A stretch of DNA of 36,724 nt, taken from the NCBI GenBank assembly GCA_944332525.1, contig CALVKD010000058.1:1-36724 (forward strand), given 5' to 3'. Within the stretch, counting starts at the first letter, position 1; each line of letters starts with the position of its first letter. Origin of the DNA: an uncultured Bacilli bacterium. GTDB taxonomy: Bacteria > Bacillota_I > Bacilli_A > RFN20 > CAG-449. The notes under the pieces were generated by a model, which made no database searches, was not told the origin of the DNA, and saw only the letters and a program-made list of their open reading frames with translations. The translations under genes were made by a program, and so were the position numbers. Below, one piece after another: positions 7,104 through 17,632 of this stretch.

Positions 7104-7139
7104 ACCTGCCTCGCGCATTTAAACGTGAGGTGGGTTTTT
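7104..7139 (+). terminator. Strong terminator between rplL and ybxB-rpoBC
   Basis: A 12-bp stem (7104-7115 with 7124-7135, including three G-T wobble pairs) with loop CATTTAAA and a T run to 7139. Only 24 bases remain before the next start codon, so no promoter fits downstream of it. Transcription of ybxB, rpoB and rpoC must therefore read through; the hairpin probably acts as a partial attenuator. Confidence 0.85.
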
Positions 7140-7163
7140 GTCGCTTTAAAAGAGAGGTAAAAA

Positions 7164-7760
7164 ATGGGGCAGTATTTCACCAATGATGATAACGTAAAAT
7201 CCTCACCGCATGAGATATCTGTCACGCTTTATGACAAGAAGTATACCTTCATCTCCGATAATGGAGTCTTCTCAAAAAATGAAATTGATGATGGCTCTAT
7301 TTATTTATTAAAAATTTTATTTATGCAGCCCCTCGGAGGAAGAATACTAGATGTCGGATGCGGATATGGGACAATCGGTTTGATTCTTAAACATTTTTTC
7401 CCTACTTCTGAAATAGAGATGGTTGATGTTAATCGCCGGGCATTATCTTTAGCTCAAGAAAACGCTCGAAGGATGAATTTAATTGTGAAAATCTATGAAA
7501 GCGACATACTAAATAATGTCGATGGTGAGTTTGACAATATTGTCACTAATCCACCGATTCGTGCGGGTAAGAAAGTTGTCTATGCAATTTTCGCGCAAGC
7601 ATACGCCCATTTAAAGAAGCTTGGCGCTCTCTATTTCGTGATTAGAAAAGATCAAGGAGCTCCTTCCGCTCAGAAGGAAGTCATCTCGCTTTTCGGAAAT
7701 TGCGAATTGCTCAAGCGGGATAAAGGTTACTATATCTATCGCGCAATCAAGAGCGAATAA
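7164..7760 (+). CDS. RsmC-like class I methyltransferase (YbxB type)
   Basis: S-adenosylmethionine-dependent methyltransferase of 198 residues, single-domain relative of 16S rRNA guanine methyltransferase RsmC. Motif I is [13 protein letters not shown], an acidic motif II follows at EMVDVNRRA, and the catalytic NPP motif is NPPIRAG. RsmC-type enzymes use this motif for N2-guanine methylation. The gene lies between rplL and rpoB, as ybxB does in Bacillus subtilis. AGAGAGGT is 6 bases upstream of the ATG. The exact rRNA target is unproven. Confidence 0.9.
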   Translation: MGQYFTNDDNVKSSPHEISVTLYDKKYTFISDNGVFSKNEIDDGSIYLLKILFMQPLGGRILDVGCGYGTIGLILKHFFPTSEIEMVDVNRRALSLAQENARRMNLIVKIYESDILNNVDGEFDNIVTNPPIRAGKKVVYAIFAQAYAHLKKLGALYFVIRKDQGAPSAQKEVISLFGNCELLKRDKGYYIYRAIKSE

Positions 7761-7780
7761 TAATTCTAGGAGGACTTGTA

Positions 7781-10700
7781 ATGAGCAAAAATATCAACAA
7801 CGACAATGTTAAGTACCTTCACAACGGAAGGAGAGATTACTCGAAAATCTCTGGTTCGTTACCGCTTCCTAACCTGGTCGAAATTCAGACCAAATCTTTT
7901 GAATGGTTAGTCAAGCATGGTATCGATGAAGTTTTCCGGGATATCTACCCGATTTCATCGCCTAACAATACATTGAAGATTGAATACATCTCTTCTCATT
8001 TAGAAGCACCGTCTGTCGATGCTTTGGAATGCAAGACTCGTGGGTTGACTTACTCTTCACCATTGAGAGTCACTTTACGTTTATTCAAATTGGAAACTGG
8101 TGAAATTTCCGATAATGAAGTTTTCATGGGTGATTTCCCGATGATGACTAATTCCGGTACATTTATCATTAACGGCGCAGAAAGAGCTATCGTTTCTCAA
8201 ATTGTCCGTTCTCCAGGAGCTTATTTCTCCTCAACTTTTGATAATAAATCCGGTAAATATGCTTACAACGCAGATTTGATTCCTGCTCGTGGAACATGGT
8301 TACAGTTTGAAGCTGACTTAAAAGATTTCCTTTGGGTAAGAATTGAAAGATTAAGAAAGATGCCAATCACTGTTTTATTAAGAGCATTGGGCATTCTTTC
8401 CTATGATAAGATGATTGAACTCTTCGGCGACAATCCAGCTTTTGTTAACACAATTAACAAAGAAAAGGATGCGCACGGAGATGCTTTATTAAAAGCTGGT
8501 TCCGGTCAAGCGATGCAAGAAATCTATGCTCGTTTAAGACCTGGTGAACCATCAACACCAGAAGGTGCAACTTCCTTCTTTAGAACTCGTTTCTTTGAAG
8601 AGAAGCATAAACAATACGATTTAGGCCCAGCTGGAAGATTTAAATTTAATAAAAAACTCGGTATTTATAACCGTTTAAGCGGCAGAATTATCGCTGAAGA
8701 TTTAATTTCTGCTGAAGGCGAAGTCGTTTATCCTGCTGGTACTGAAATCACTAAAGATATCATCAATCAATTACAGGATGAAGGTTTCTTTGAAAAAGGT
8801 GCTCACACCTATTCTCTTGATCTCAATCCTGAACTCGATAGCCATACTAATGTCAATATCGTTAAAGTCTATACTAACGATAAGAAAGAAAAAATCGTTA
8901 ATATCATCGGCACTGATTTAAATTGTGAACTCGATTACGTCATTATGCCTGATATGATCGCAACTATTTCTTATTTCATGAATGTTATGGATGGCTTCGG
9001 TGATACCGATGATATCGATCACTTGGGTAACAGAAGAATCCGTTGCGTTGGTGAATTAATTCAAAATCAATTCCGTATCGGTTTATCAAGAATGGAAAGA
9101 ACGGTTAAAGACAAGATGTCTATCGTTTCTGCTGGTGATCCTGATAAAGAAGTCACTGCTCAGAGCTTAACCAATATCCGTCCATTAACCGCGGCGATTA
9201 AAGAATTCTTCAACTCTTCGCAATTATCTCAATACATGGATCAAACTAACCCATTAGCTGAATTATCAAATAAGCGCCGTTTATCAGCTTTAGGTCCTGG
9301 CGGATTAACTAGAGATAGAGCCTCAATGGCTGTCCGTGATGTTCACTATTCACACTATGGACGTATCTGCCCAATTGAAACACCTGAAGGACAAAACATC
9401 GGCTTAATTAATAATTTAGCTTGCTACGCTAAAGTTAACGAATACGGATTTATTGAAACTCCGTATCGTAAAGTCGTTAAAAACGATAAAGGTCAGATGA
9501 TTGTTACTGAAGAAAGCGTCTATTTCTCAGCTAGTGATGAAAGAAACCATGTCATCGCTCAAGCTAACGTTCATCTCGGACCAGATCACGAAATCCTTGA
9601 TGAAAAAGTCGTCGCTAGATATAACGGCGATAACATTATGGCTAGAAGAGAAGATGTCGACTATATCGACGTTTCTCCAAAGCAAATCGTCTCAATTGCT
9701 GCTGCATGTATTCCGTTCCTTGAAAACGATGATAACCACCGTGCCTTGATGGGTGCGAACATGCAAAGACAAGCACTTCCTTTATTAAAACCACACGCAC
9801 CATATGTCGGAACTGGTATTGAATATAATATCGCTCACGATTCCGGTGCTGCAGTCTTAGCTGAGGAAGATGGCATCGTCGCTAAAGTCGATGCTAAAAA
9901 GATTGTTGTCCAAAATGATGATGGCACAGTCAAAACATATATTTTACAAAAATTCTTACGTTCTAACGGCGGAACCTGCATCAATCAAACACCAATTGTC
10001 GATGCTGGTCAACACGTTAAGAAGGGTGAAATTATCGCTGATGGCCCAGCTATGGATCACGGTGATTTAGCTCTTGGACAAAACGTTTTAATCGCCTTTA
10101 CTACTTGGAATGGATATAACTACGAAGACGCTGTCATTATGTCAGAACGTCTCGTTAAGGATGATGTCTATACTTCAATCCACATTGAGGAGTACGAAAT
10201 TGAATGCCGTACAACCAAATTGGGCGATGAAGATATCACTAGAGATATTCCTAACACTTCTAACGAAGCTAAGGCTAATCTCGATGAAAACGGTATTATC
10301 ATCCCAGGTGCTGAAGTTAAAGAAGGCGACATCCTCGTTGGTAAAGTTACTCCAAAAGGACAAACTGATCCGACAGCTGAAGAAAAATTATTACAGGCTA
10401 TCTTCGCTGATAAGACTAAAGACGGAAAGGATTCTTCCTTACGCGTTCCACACGGAGGCGCGGGTATTGTTCTCGATGTCAAACGCTTCTCAAGAAAAGA
10501 TGGCGCTGAATTACCACCTCTTGTCAATGAAGTCATTAAGGTCTACATCGTTCAAAAGAGAAAAATCTCTGAAGGTGATAAGATGTCAGGACGTCATGGT
10601 AATAAGGGTGTTATTTCCAAGATTTTACCAGTTGAGGATATGCCGTTCTTACCAGATGGCACCCCAATTGATATCATGCTCAATCCATTAGGTGTTCCAT

Positions 10701-11383
10701 CTCGTATGAATATCGGACAAGTTTTGGAAATCCATTTAGGTATGGCTTGCCGGAAGTTAGGTATTCACGTCGCCACACCAGTCTTCGATGGACTTAGCAA
10801 TGATGAAATCTTCGACTTGATGGCCAAAGCTGGTCTCGATAGCGATGGCAAGAGCATTCTCTATGATGGACGTACAGGTGATAGATTCGATGAAAGAATC
10901 TCTGTCGGTGTCATGTATATGATTAAATTAGTCCACATGGTCGATGATAAATTACACGCCAGAGCAACAGGACCTTATTCATTGGTCACTCAACAACCTT
11001 TAGGCGGTAAAGCTCAAAATGGCGGACAAAGATTCGGTGAAATGGAAGTTTGGGCTCTTGAAGCTTATGGAGCAGCTCATATCTTACAAGAAATTCTCAC
11101 TATCAAGTCCGATGATATGGTCGGAAGAGCCAAGGCATACGAAGCAATTATTAAGGGTCAGCCAATTCCAAAACCAGGAATGCCTGAATCCTTCCGTGTC
11201 CTGATTAAGGAATTACAATCTTTAGCTCTCGATGTCAAGTTGCTCGACAAGAACGGTAATGAAATCAGAACTGATAATCTCGCCGAGGAATCAGAAAAAG
11301 AAGCTAGAAAGATTAACTCTTCTGTCAGAGAAATGACTAGTGATATTCGCTTAGTTAATGACGAAGATTACGATCAGGATTAA
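7781..11383 (+). CDS. rpoB: DNA-directed RNA polymerase beta subunit
   Basis: Catalytic core subunit of 1,200 residues, close to the Bacillus length. The rifampicin-pocket region begins [20 protein letters not shown], and the conserved block RPIETPEG-like ([20 protein letters not shown]) follows. [16 protein letters not shown] near residue 930 and the C-terminal [18 protein letters not shown] are intact. At the position of E. coli His526 the residue is Asn497, a substitution tied to natural rifampicin resistance in spiroplasmas. AGGAGG precedes ATG 7781; rpoC begins 13 bases after the stop. Confidence 0.99.
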   Translation: MSKNINNDNVKYLHNGRRDYSKISGSLPLPNLVEIQTKSFEWLVKHGIDEVFRDIYPISSPNNTLKIEYISSHLEAPSVDALECKTRGLTYSSPLRVTLRLFKLETGEISDNEVFMGDFPMMTNSGTFIINGAERAIVSQIVRSPGAYFSSTFDNKSGKYAYNADLIPARGTWLQFEADLKDFLWVRIERLRKMPITVLLRALGILSYDKMIELFGDNPAFVNTINKEKDAHGDALLKAGSGQAMQEIYARLRPGEPSTPEGATSFFRTRFFEEKHKQYDLGPAGRFKFNKKLGIYNRLSGRIIAEDLISAEGEVVYPAGTEITKDIINQLQDEGFFEKGAHTYSLDLNPELDSHTNVNIVKVYTNDKKEKIVNIIGTDLNCELDYVIMPDMIATISYFMNVMDGFGDTDDIDHLGNRRIRCVGELIQNQFRIGLSRMERTVKDKMSIVSAGDPDKEVTAQSLTNIRPLTAAIKEFFNSSQLSQYMDQTNPLAELSNKRRLSALGPGGLTRDRASMAVRDVHYSHYGRICPIETPEGQNIGLINNLACYAKVNEYGFIETPYRKVVKNDKGQMIVTEESVYFSASDERNHVIAQANVHLGPDHEILDEKVVARYNGDNIMARREDVDYIDVSPKQIVSIAAACIPFLENDDNHRALMGANMQRQALPLLKPHAPYVGTGIEYNIAHDSGAAVLAEEDGIVAKVDAKKIVVQNDDGTVKTYILQKFLRSNGGTCINQTPIVDAGQHVKKGEIIADGPAMDHGDLALGQNVLIAFTTWNGYNYEDAVIMSERLVKDDVYTSIHIEEYEIECRTTKLGDEDITRDIPNTSNEAKANLDENGIIIPGAEVKEGDILVGKVTPKGQTDPTAEEKLLQAIFADKTKDGKDSSLRVPHGGAGIVLDVKRFSRKDGAELPPLVNEVIKVYIVQKRKISEGDKMSGRHGNKGVISKILPVEDMPFLPDGTPIDIMLNPLGVPSRMNIGQVLEIHLGMACRKLGIHVATPVFDGLSNDEIFDLMAKAGLDSDGKSILYDGRTGDRFDERISVGVMYMIKLVHMVDDKLHARATGPYSLVTQQPLGGKAQNGGQRFGEMEVWALEAYGAAHILQEILTIKSDDMVGRAKAYEAIIKGQPIPKPGMPESFRVLIKELQSLALDVKLLDKNGNEIRTDNLAEESEKEARKINSSVREMTSDIRLVNDEDYDQD

Positions 11384-11396
11384 GGAGGTAAGTTGA

Positions 11397-14300
11397 ATGT
11401 TTGATGTAAATGAATTAGTTGCTATTCAAATCGGTTTAGCCTCACCAGAAAAGATTAGAGAATGGTCTCATGGTGAAGTAACAAAACCAGAAACGATCAA
11501 CTACCGTTCACAGAAACCTGAACCAGATGGTTTATTCTGTGAAAAAATCTTTGGTCCGGCCAAAGACTATGAATGCCACTGCGGCAAATATAAAAAGTCC
11601 CGTTTTAAGGGCATCACCTGTGATAAATGTGGTGTTGAAGTTACAACTAAAGCCGTCAGAAGAGAGAGAATGGGTTCAATTGAACTCGCCTCTCCATGCG
11701 CGCATATTTGGTATTTAAAAGGCATCCCATCAAAAATGGGATTAGTCTTAGACATTTTACCAAAGCAACTTGAGGATATTGTCTATTTTAAGAGCCATAT
11801 CTGCCTCAATGCTGGTATGTCTAAAAACATTTTCAAAAAGCAGGTTTTTGATGAGAAAACCGGCCGCCTCGTCTTTACAAAAGTTATTAATGAGGAAATT
11901 TTACCAACTCTCGATCAAGAGTCTTATGATTACCAAGAAGGTAAAGAATTAGTTGAAAGAATGCTTAATGAGCATGAACCATTTAACTTCTTCGATACTT
12001 CTTACTACGTTTCTCGTTTCCTCGGATGCGAATTCGGTATTGGCGCTGAAGCAGTTCAAAAACTCTTACACGAAGTCGATATCAATGAAGAATTCGATAA
12101 GATTCAAGAAGAATTAAAATCATCTCAAGGTCAAAAGAGAGCTAAACTCATCAAGAGATTAGAAACTGTTGAAGCTTTCAAGACCTCAACAAATAAGCCT
12201 GAATGGATGGTTCTCGATGTCCTCCCGGTCATCCCACCAGATCTCAGACCGATGTTACCTCTTGACGGTGGACGTTTCGCTACCAGCGATCTTAACGATC
12301 TCTATCGCAGAGTTATCAACAGAAATAACCGTTTAAAGAGATTAATTGAAATGACTTCTCCTGATGTCATTCTCATGAACGAAAAGAGAATGCTTCAAGA
12401 AGCAGTCGATGCTTTAATCGATAACGGCCGTAAAGGTAAACCGGTTATGACTACTGCCGGAAAACCATATAAATCTCTTTCAACATCCCTTAAAGGTAAG
12501 TCTGGACGTTTCCGTCAAAACTTACTTGGTAAGCGTGTCGACTTCTCTGGACGTTCCGTTATTGCTGTCGGACCATCCTTAAAGATGTATCAATGCGGAT
12601 TACCAATGGAGATGGCAGTTCAATTATTCCGTCCTTTCATCGCTCATGAAATGCTTAAGAATGGATCTGCTACATCCCATAAACAAGCTAATAAGATGAT
12701 TGATCATTACGAAGCAAAGGTTCTCGATGCTGTCGATGAAGTCATCAAAAATAAATACGTCTTGCTTAACAGAGCTCCTACCCTTCACAGATTGGGTATT
12801 CAAGCTTTCCGTCCGGTTATCGTTACCGGTCACGCGATTCGTTTACATCCTCTTGTCTGTGCTGCGTTCAACGCTGACTTCGATGGTGACCAAATGGCTG
12901 TCCACCTTCCATTGTCAGATGAAGCTCAATATGAAGCAAAGACCTTAATGCTCGCCTCAAATAACATTCTTGGTCCAAAGGATGGAAAACCTATTGTCAC
13001 TCCGTCACAAGATATGATTTTAGGTAACTACTATTTAACTTTGGAATCTGATGTTCCTTACTTCAAACATAAAGCTGAAATCCTTAGAAATGTCTATCAC
13101 GATGAAGAAGAAGCTGCACGTTACGATTTATATGCAGAATGCGAAGGTAAAGTATTCCGCGATATCGATGAAGTCATGAGAGCTTATCAAACAAAGCAAA
13201 TCCACTTGCAGAACAGAATTGCTATCAAAGGCAGCGCTATGCATAAAACCGGATTCAGTGAAAAGATGAACAATTCATACTTAATCACTACTGTCGGTAA
13301 GATTATCTTCAACCAAATCTTCCCAGAAGATTTCCCATATCTTAACGTTAAGCCAACGGATAAGAAATTTAACAATTTAAGCGGCGATCTCGATACCTTC
13401 TTCGTACCAAAAGGTACAAATATTAAAGAATATATCGCTTCATTACCACTTAAATCACCATTTGCTAAGAAGGATTTATCTGCTATTATTGATGAAGTCT
13501 TCAAGCGTTATCACAATCCAAGAACTAGTGAAGTTCTCGATAAATTAAAAGATCAAGGCTTCTTCTATTCCACTATTTCCGGTATTACTATTTCAATTGC
13601 GGATATTCCACTTGTTGAAGGCAAAGAAGAAATTCTTAAAGCTGGAGATGAAAAAGTTGAAAAGATCAACCGCTTATTCAACAGAGGTTTAATTACCGAT
13701 GAAGAAAGACATACAAAAGTTGTCGGTGTTTGGTCAGATGTTAAGGAAAAAGAAATTCAACCAGTCTTGACTAAACAATTAGAGAGAGATAAACGTAACC
13801 CAATCTACATGATGAGTGATTCCGGTGCTCGTGGTAATATCTCTAACTTCGTCCAACTTTCTGGTTTCCGCGGATTAATGGCGAAACCTAATGGTGATAC
13901 AATCGAATTACCTATTAAGTCTTGCTTCAGAGAAGGCTTAACTGTTTCTGAATTCTTTATTGCAACCCACGGTGCTCGTAAGGGTGGCGCGGATACTGCG
14001 TTAAAGACCGCTGACTCAGGTTACTTAACAAGAAGACTTGTCGATGTTTCTCACGATGTTATTATTAGAGAAGAAGACTGCGGTACCGATCATGGCTTCG
14101 TTGTTGAAGAAATCCGTGAACCAGGTGCTAAAGAAGCTACTGTCCCTCTTAAAGATAGATTAGTCGGTAGATATTCTTGCCACGATATCGTCGATCCAAA
14201 TACTGGAGTCGTCATCTGTGAAGGTAATACCTTAATGGATGAAGATATCGCTGATAAGATTATTAAAGCCGGTATCAAGAAAGTAGAAATTAGATCCTTA

Positions 14301-15299
14301 TTTGGCTGCGAGACCAAAGATGGTGTCTGTGTCCACTGCTACGGACGGAACTTAGCTTCAGGTAAAGTTGCATCTATCGGCGATACAGTCGGTATTATGG
14401 CAGCTCAATCCATTGGTGAACCTGGTACTCAATTAACCATGCGTACCTTCCACACCGGCGGTGTTGCCGGAAGCGATATCACTCAAGGTTTACCTCGTGT
14501 TCAAGAATTATTTGAAGCTAGAAAACCTAAGGGTGAAGCAATTATTTCTGAAATTGCAGGAACTGTTGATTCAGTTACTGTTGATGATAAGAATAAATCG
14601 ACAATCGTAATTAAAAACGATCTTGAAGAAAAATCTTATACAACTGTCATCGGTGCTCACGTTATCGTTAGCGAAGGCATGAAAGTTTATAATGGTCAAG
14701 CCTTAACCGATGGTTCTATTAATCCAAAAGAACTTCTCAATGTCTCTGATGTTAGAGCTGTTGAAAAGTATATCGTCCAAGAAATTCATAAAGTTTACCG
14801 CGCTCAAGGTATTGAAATTTCCGATAAGCACATTGAAGTTATCGTTAAACAAATGATGCGTAAGATGGTCATTGTCGATGGAGGAGACACTGATTTACTC
14901 CCAGGCACTAGAGTTGAAACGATTCGCTTCACTGAAGCTAATGCTAAGGCTTTAAGCCAAGGTAAGCGCCCAGCTGTCGGTTATCCAAAGATCTTAGGTA
15001 TTACTAAGGCTGCTCTCGATACTGAAAGCTTCCTCTCATCTGCTTCCTTCCAAGAGACAACAAAGGTTCTTACCGATGCTGCTATCAAGGGATCAGTCGA
15101 TTACTTACATGGTCTTAAAGAGAATGTTATGATTGGTAAACTTATCCCTGCTGGTGATGCTTTCTTTGAAAAGAAAGAAGAAGAAAGCGAAGATAACAAG
15201 GTTACAGAAGAAGAAAAAGATTATTCGACAACCTTGCCAGAAGAAGATGATAACGTGATTAACTTCACCGATATCTTCAGTGACGATAACGAAAATTAA
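11397..15299 (+). CDS. rpoC: DNA-directed RNA polymerase beta' subunit
   Basis: Clamp and active-site subunit of 1,300 residues. The N-terminal zinc ribbon uses C60, C62, C75 and C78. The catalytic NADFDGDQ motif holds the Mg-binding D494, D496 and D498. The second zinc site (CGTDHGF ... [11 protein letters not shown]) and the trigger loop/bridge region ([23 protein letters not shown]) are present. The last 60 residues form an acidic tail ([17 protein letters not shown] ...), which makes the protein about 100 residues longer than Bacillus RpoC. AAGGAGGT precedes the ATG, and a UUCG terminator follows. Confidence 0.99.
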   Translation: MFDVNELVAIQIGLASPEKIREWSHGEVTKPETINYRSQKPEPDGLFCEKIFGPAKDYECHCGKYKKSRFKGITCDKCGVEVTTKAVRRERMGSIELASPCAHIWYLKGIPSKMGLVLDILPKQLEDIVYFKSHICLNAGMSKNIFKKQVFDEKTGRLVFTKVINEEILPTLDQESYDYQEGKELVERMLNEHEPFNFFDTSYYVSRFLGCEFGIGAEAVQKLLHEVDINEEFDKIQEELKSSQGQKRAKLIKRLETVEAFKTSTNKPEWMVLDVLPVIPPDLRPMLPLDGGRFATSDLNDLYRRVINRNNRLKRLIEMTSPDVILMNEKRMLQEAVDALIDNGRKGKPVMTTAGKPYKSLSTSLKGKSGRFRQNLLGKRVDFSGRSVIAVGPSLKMYQCGLPMEMAVQLFRPFIAHEMLKNGSATSHKQANKMIDHYEAKVLDAVDEVIKNKYVLLNRAPTLHRLGIQAFRPVIVTGHAIRLHPLVCAAFNADFDGDQMAVHLPLSDEAQYEAKTLMLASNNILGPKDGKPIVTPSQDMILGNYYLTLESDVPYFKHKAEILRNVYHDEEEAARYDLYAECEGKVFRDIDEVMRAYQTKQIHLQNRIAIKGSAMHKTGFSEKMNNSYLITTVGKIIFNQIFPEDFPYLNVKPTDKKFNNLSGDLDTFFVPKGTNIKEYIASLPLKSPFAKKDLSAIIDEVFKRYHNPRTSEVLDKLKDQGFFYSTISGITISIADIPLVEGKEEILKAGDEKVEKINRLFNRGLITDEERHTKVVGVWSDVKEKEIQPVLTKQLERDKRNPIYMMSDSGARGNISNFVQLSGFRGLMAKPNGDTIELPIKSCFREGLTVSEFFIATHGARKGGADTALKTADSGYLTRRLVDVSHDVIIREEDCGTDHGFVVEEIREPGAKEATVPLKDRLVGRYSCHDIVDPNTGVVICEGNTLMDEDIADKIIKAGIKKVEIRSLFGCETKDGVCVHCYGRNLASGKVASIGDTVGIMAAQSIGEPGTQLTMRTFHTGGVAGSDITQGLPRVQELFEARKPKGEAIISEIAGTVDSVTVDDKNKSTIVIKNDLEEKSYTTVIGAHVIVSEGMKVYNGQALTDGSINPKELLNVSDVRAVEKYIVQEIHKVYRAQGIEISDKHIEVIVKQMMRKMVIVDGGDTDLLPGTRVETIRFTEANAKALSQGKRPAVGYPKILGITKAALDTESFLSSASFQETTKVLTDAAIKGSVDYLHGLKENVMIGKLIPAGDAFFEKKEEESEDNKVTEEEKDYSTTLPEEDDNVINFTDIFSDDNEN

Positions 15300-15306
15300 A
15301 AAATAT

Positions 15307-15333
15307 AAGCTATCCTTCGGGATAGCTTTTTTT
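15307..15333 (+). terminator. Intrinsic terminator after rpoC
   Basis: AAGCTATCC (15307-15315), a TTCG tetraloop and GGATAGCTT (15320-15328), followed by a T run to 15333. Closing C-G around UUCG makes it very stable. Confidence 0.95.
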
Positions 15334-15342
15334 GTGTCTTAA

Positions 15343-15374
15343 TTGATGCAAGTCGAGATAATTCAAGATATAAT
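15343..15374 (+). promoter_or_regulatory. Probable promoter of tdk-clc
   Basis: A perfect -10 TATAAT at 15369-15374. The -35 is weak: TTGATG (15343-15348) is 20 bp away, longer than usual. It lies in the short gap between the rpoC terminator and tdk, 23 bases before the start codon. Confidence 0.55.
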
Positions 15375-15397
15375 ATGAACGTTTAGAGGTTAAATCT

Positions 15398-15994
15398 ATG
15401 GAGAGAAATGGATCAATTGAAGTTATCTGCGGACCGATGTTCGCTGGCAAGAGCGAAGAGATTATTCGGAGAATCCGCCGGATTGAATATGCGAAGAAAA
15501 AAGTTATTTGTTTTAAACCGGGTATTGATAATCGTTACTCACCAGATGAGATTGTTTCGCATAATATGACAAAAAAGAAATCATATGTAATTTCTTCATC
15601 AAAGGATATTTTAAAGTATCTCGATGATGATGTTTATGCAGTAGTTATCGATGAAGTGCAGTTTCTTGATCACGATATCGTTTCGCTTTGCGAAAAATTA
15701 GCGAATAAAGGTATAAGAGTAATCGTCGGCGGACTTGATTTAGATTTCCGCGGCGAGCCGTTTTCAGTGACGATGGAATTATTAGCTAGAGCGGAAAAGG
15801 TTACTAAATTAACCGCGATTTGTGTTAAATGTGGCAATGAAGCGACGCGGACTCAACGGATAGTTAATGGTTTTCCGGCTTTTTATGAAGAAGAAATTAT
15901 TTCTGTTGGCGCGAAAGAAAAGTATGAACCGCGTTGTCGGTTTTGCCATGAAGTCTATCATAGAGCAGATTTCATGAAAGAAATAAAGGGATAG
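15398..15994 (+). CDS. tdk: Thymidine kinase
   Basis: Phosphorylates thymidine with ATP in the salvage pathway. The type II bacterial enzyme is 198 residues long. Motifs: P-loop GPMFAGKS (12-19), DEVQF (85-89) with the catalytic Glu86, and a structural zinc site C142/C145 and C180/C183 around the lasso loop. GTTTAGAGGT lies upstream of ATG 15398. The next gene, clc, starts 2 bases after the stop, so the two are co-translated although their functions do not obviously connect. Confidence 0.96.
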   Translation: MERNGSIEVICGPMFAGKSEEIIRRIRRIEYAKKKVICFKPGIDNRYSPDEIVSHNMTKKKSYVISSSKDILKYLDDDVYAVVIDEVQFLDHDIVSLCEKLANKGIRVIVGGLDLDFRGEPFSVTMELLARAEKVTKLTAICVKCGNEATRTQRIVNGFPAFYEEEIISVGAKEKYEPRCRFCHEVYHRADFMKEIKG

Positions 15995-15996
15995 TT

Positions 15997-17310
15997 ATGA
16001 AAGAGACGACTAAAAAATTCTTTTTGTCGTTGTTAACAGCTCTAGTAAGCGGCATCTTTATCGGAGTAATCGTTGGAGTTTATCAACTACTTTTACAATA
16101 TGTTGTTGAGTTTTCCACATATATGTATACCTCATCCAAATGGTATTTGTTGCTTTTAATGTTTGTTTTAGTAATGCTTGCTGCCGCGATAAATTATTTG
16201 ATTATCTCGCGTCGTAAAGGCGTTGAGGGATCAGGTATTCCAGTTTTGGAAGTCGGCGTTGAAGGTTTAATGGATATTGATTATAAATACGATATCCCTC
16301 TTTTAATTATCAATTCTTCGCTTTCGACCTTTGCTGGTTTCCCTTTAGGAAGTGAAGGGCCATCAGTTGTTTTAGGGGGCAAAACTGGAAAGTTAGTCAA
16401 TGATATCTTCCATGTCGATGATAAAGATAATATCTTAATGGCAGCTGGCTGCGGATTTGGAGCGGCTTTTTTGTCTCCTATAGCGGGACTTGCCTATATG
16501 TTTGAAGAAAACCTCCATAAAATTAATATCAAGTTGCTTCTACGCGGAATAGTGATGATGGTGCCAGCTTTTATTATCACGTCTTTAATAAATCACCATC
16601 ATTTATTATCAATTTCCAATGCCGAAATAATTAACTTTAATTATTATTTTGTGTTTATCTTTTTGTTTATGATTGATATCATTATCGCTTTAGCTTTTGC
16701 TAAAGGATTAATTTTCTGTGTCTATATTTTTGGAAAATATAAAAATAAGAAAGTTATAAAATATCGGGGAATTATTTTCTTTGCTTTGATTTTCGTAATG
16801 TCGCTCTTCTTCTTTAAACTTATGGGATCAGGGTCACAAATAATCAATAATATTTATTCATATAGCGGAGTATTTTTCCTTTTTGGCATCTTGCTTTTGC
16901 GATATTTGTTAACGGTTTTAACCGGCAGCGGAAAAGTTACTGGTGGATTAGTTGTTCCATTGATGACATTAGGTGCAATTGGCGGAATGATAATTTGTGA
17001 GATTTCTTCTTTACTTTTTAACCTCAACCAAGAATTTTTCCCGGTTATAGTCTTAATTTCCATGACTTTAACTTTTTCTTATGTGACGATGACTCCATTA
17101 ACTTCAACGTTATTAGCTTATTCTGTTATAGGTTATTCTTTTGGCAATTATTTTTATCCGTTGCAGTTGATACCAGTTTTATTAATTTTAAATTACGGAG
17201 GATATTTTTTGCTGAAATATCTCTTAAGACATCAATGTATTTATCCTCAGATGTGTCATTTGATAATTGATGATTATTATAATGATGATAAAGTTGAAAA
17301 AGTGAAATAA
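15997..17310 (+). CDS. ClC-family chloride channel or H+/Cl- antiporter
   Basis: Integral membrane protein of 437 residues with the ClC fold. Signatures: GSGIP (78-82), GFPLGSEGPSV with the gating Glu120, FLSPIAG (158-164) and GGLVVPLMTLGAIGG. The usual GREGP reads GSEGP. The pair Glu170/Glu171 lies where exchangers carry the internal proton-transfer Glu (E203 of E. coli ClC), so antiport is plausible; fluoride-specific clade members usually lack the gating Glu. There is no cytoplasmic CBS domain. It is coupled to tdk by a 2-base gap. No terminator is visible after it. Confidence 0.9.
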   Translation: MKETTKKFFLSLLTALVSGIFIGVIVGVYQLLLQYVVEFSTYMYTSSKWYLLLLMFVLVMLAAAINYLIISRRKGVEGSGIPVLEVGVEGLMDIDYKYDIPLLIINSSLSTFAGFPLGSEGPSVVLGGKTGKLVNDIFHVDDKDNILMAAGCGFGAAFLSPIAGLAYMFEENLHKINIKLLLRGIVMMVPAFIITSLINHHHLLSISNAEIINFNYYFVFIFLFMIDIIIALAFAKGLIFCVYIFGKYKNKKVIKYRGIIFFALIFVMSLFFFKLMGSGSQIINNIYSYSGVFFLFGILLLRYLLTVLTGSGKVTGGLVVPLMTLGAIGGMIICEISSLLFNLNQEFFPVIVLISMTLTFSYVTMTPLTSTLLAYSVIGYSFGNYFYPLQLIPVLLILNYGGYFLLKYLLRHQCIYPQMCHLIIDDYYNDDKVEKVK

Positions 17311-17372
17311 AATAATTTATTTACTTTGTAAATAGTGTAAAATAAGTATACCTATGTCTTGCAGGAGGTTTT

Positions 17373-17594
17373 ATGGAATACGTCTTACTCGTAATATCAG
17401 TTATATTAATTATCTTGACCTTGCTTCAGGGCGGTAAAAGCGATGGAGCATCCGGAGCTATTACCGGTTCAAGCAAAATGAATATTTTCGCTCGTACTAA
17501 AGAAAGAGGCAGTGAACTTATTGTTTCTCGATTAACCTTAGTTATGGGAATCCTCTTCTTCTTTGTCGCATTACTGGTTAAATATTTCTTTTAG
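17373..17594 (+). CDS. secG: Preprotein translocase subunit SecG
   Basis: Two-span accessory subunit of the SecYEG channel, 73 residues. Helix 1 is MEYVLLVISVILIILTLL. The conserved loop LQGGKSDGASGAITG with GSSKMNIFARTKERG follows, and helix 2 lies at about 52-71. GCAGGAGG precedes ATG 17373. secG-rnr-smpB is a classic Firmicutes neighbourhood. The upstream 60 bases are AT-rich, and a TAAAAT at 17338-17343 may be its -10 box, but the -35 is unclear. Confidence 0.95.
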   Translation: MEYVLLVISVILIILTLLQGGKSDGASGAITGSSKMNIFARTKERGSELIVSRLTLVMGILFFFVALLVKYFF

Positions 17595-17617
17595 AAGGTC
17601 GCGCGTCGACCTTTTTT
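17595..17617 (+). terminator. Terminator directly after secG
   Basis: AAGGTCG (17595-17601) and CGACCTT (17607-17613) around CGCGT, followed by six T (17612-17617). It starts on the base after the secG stop. Only 15 bases separate it from rnr, so rnr and smpB must depend on read-through or on a promoter inside secG. Confidence 0.8.
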
Positions 17618-17632
17618 CTTGAGGAGAGAAAC

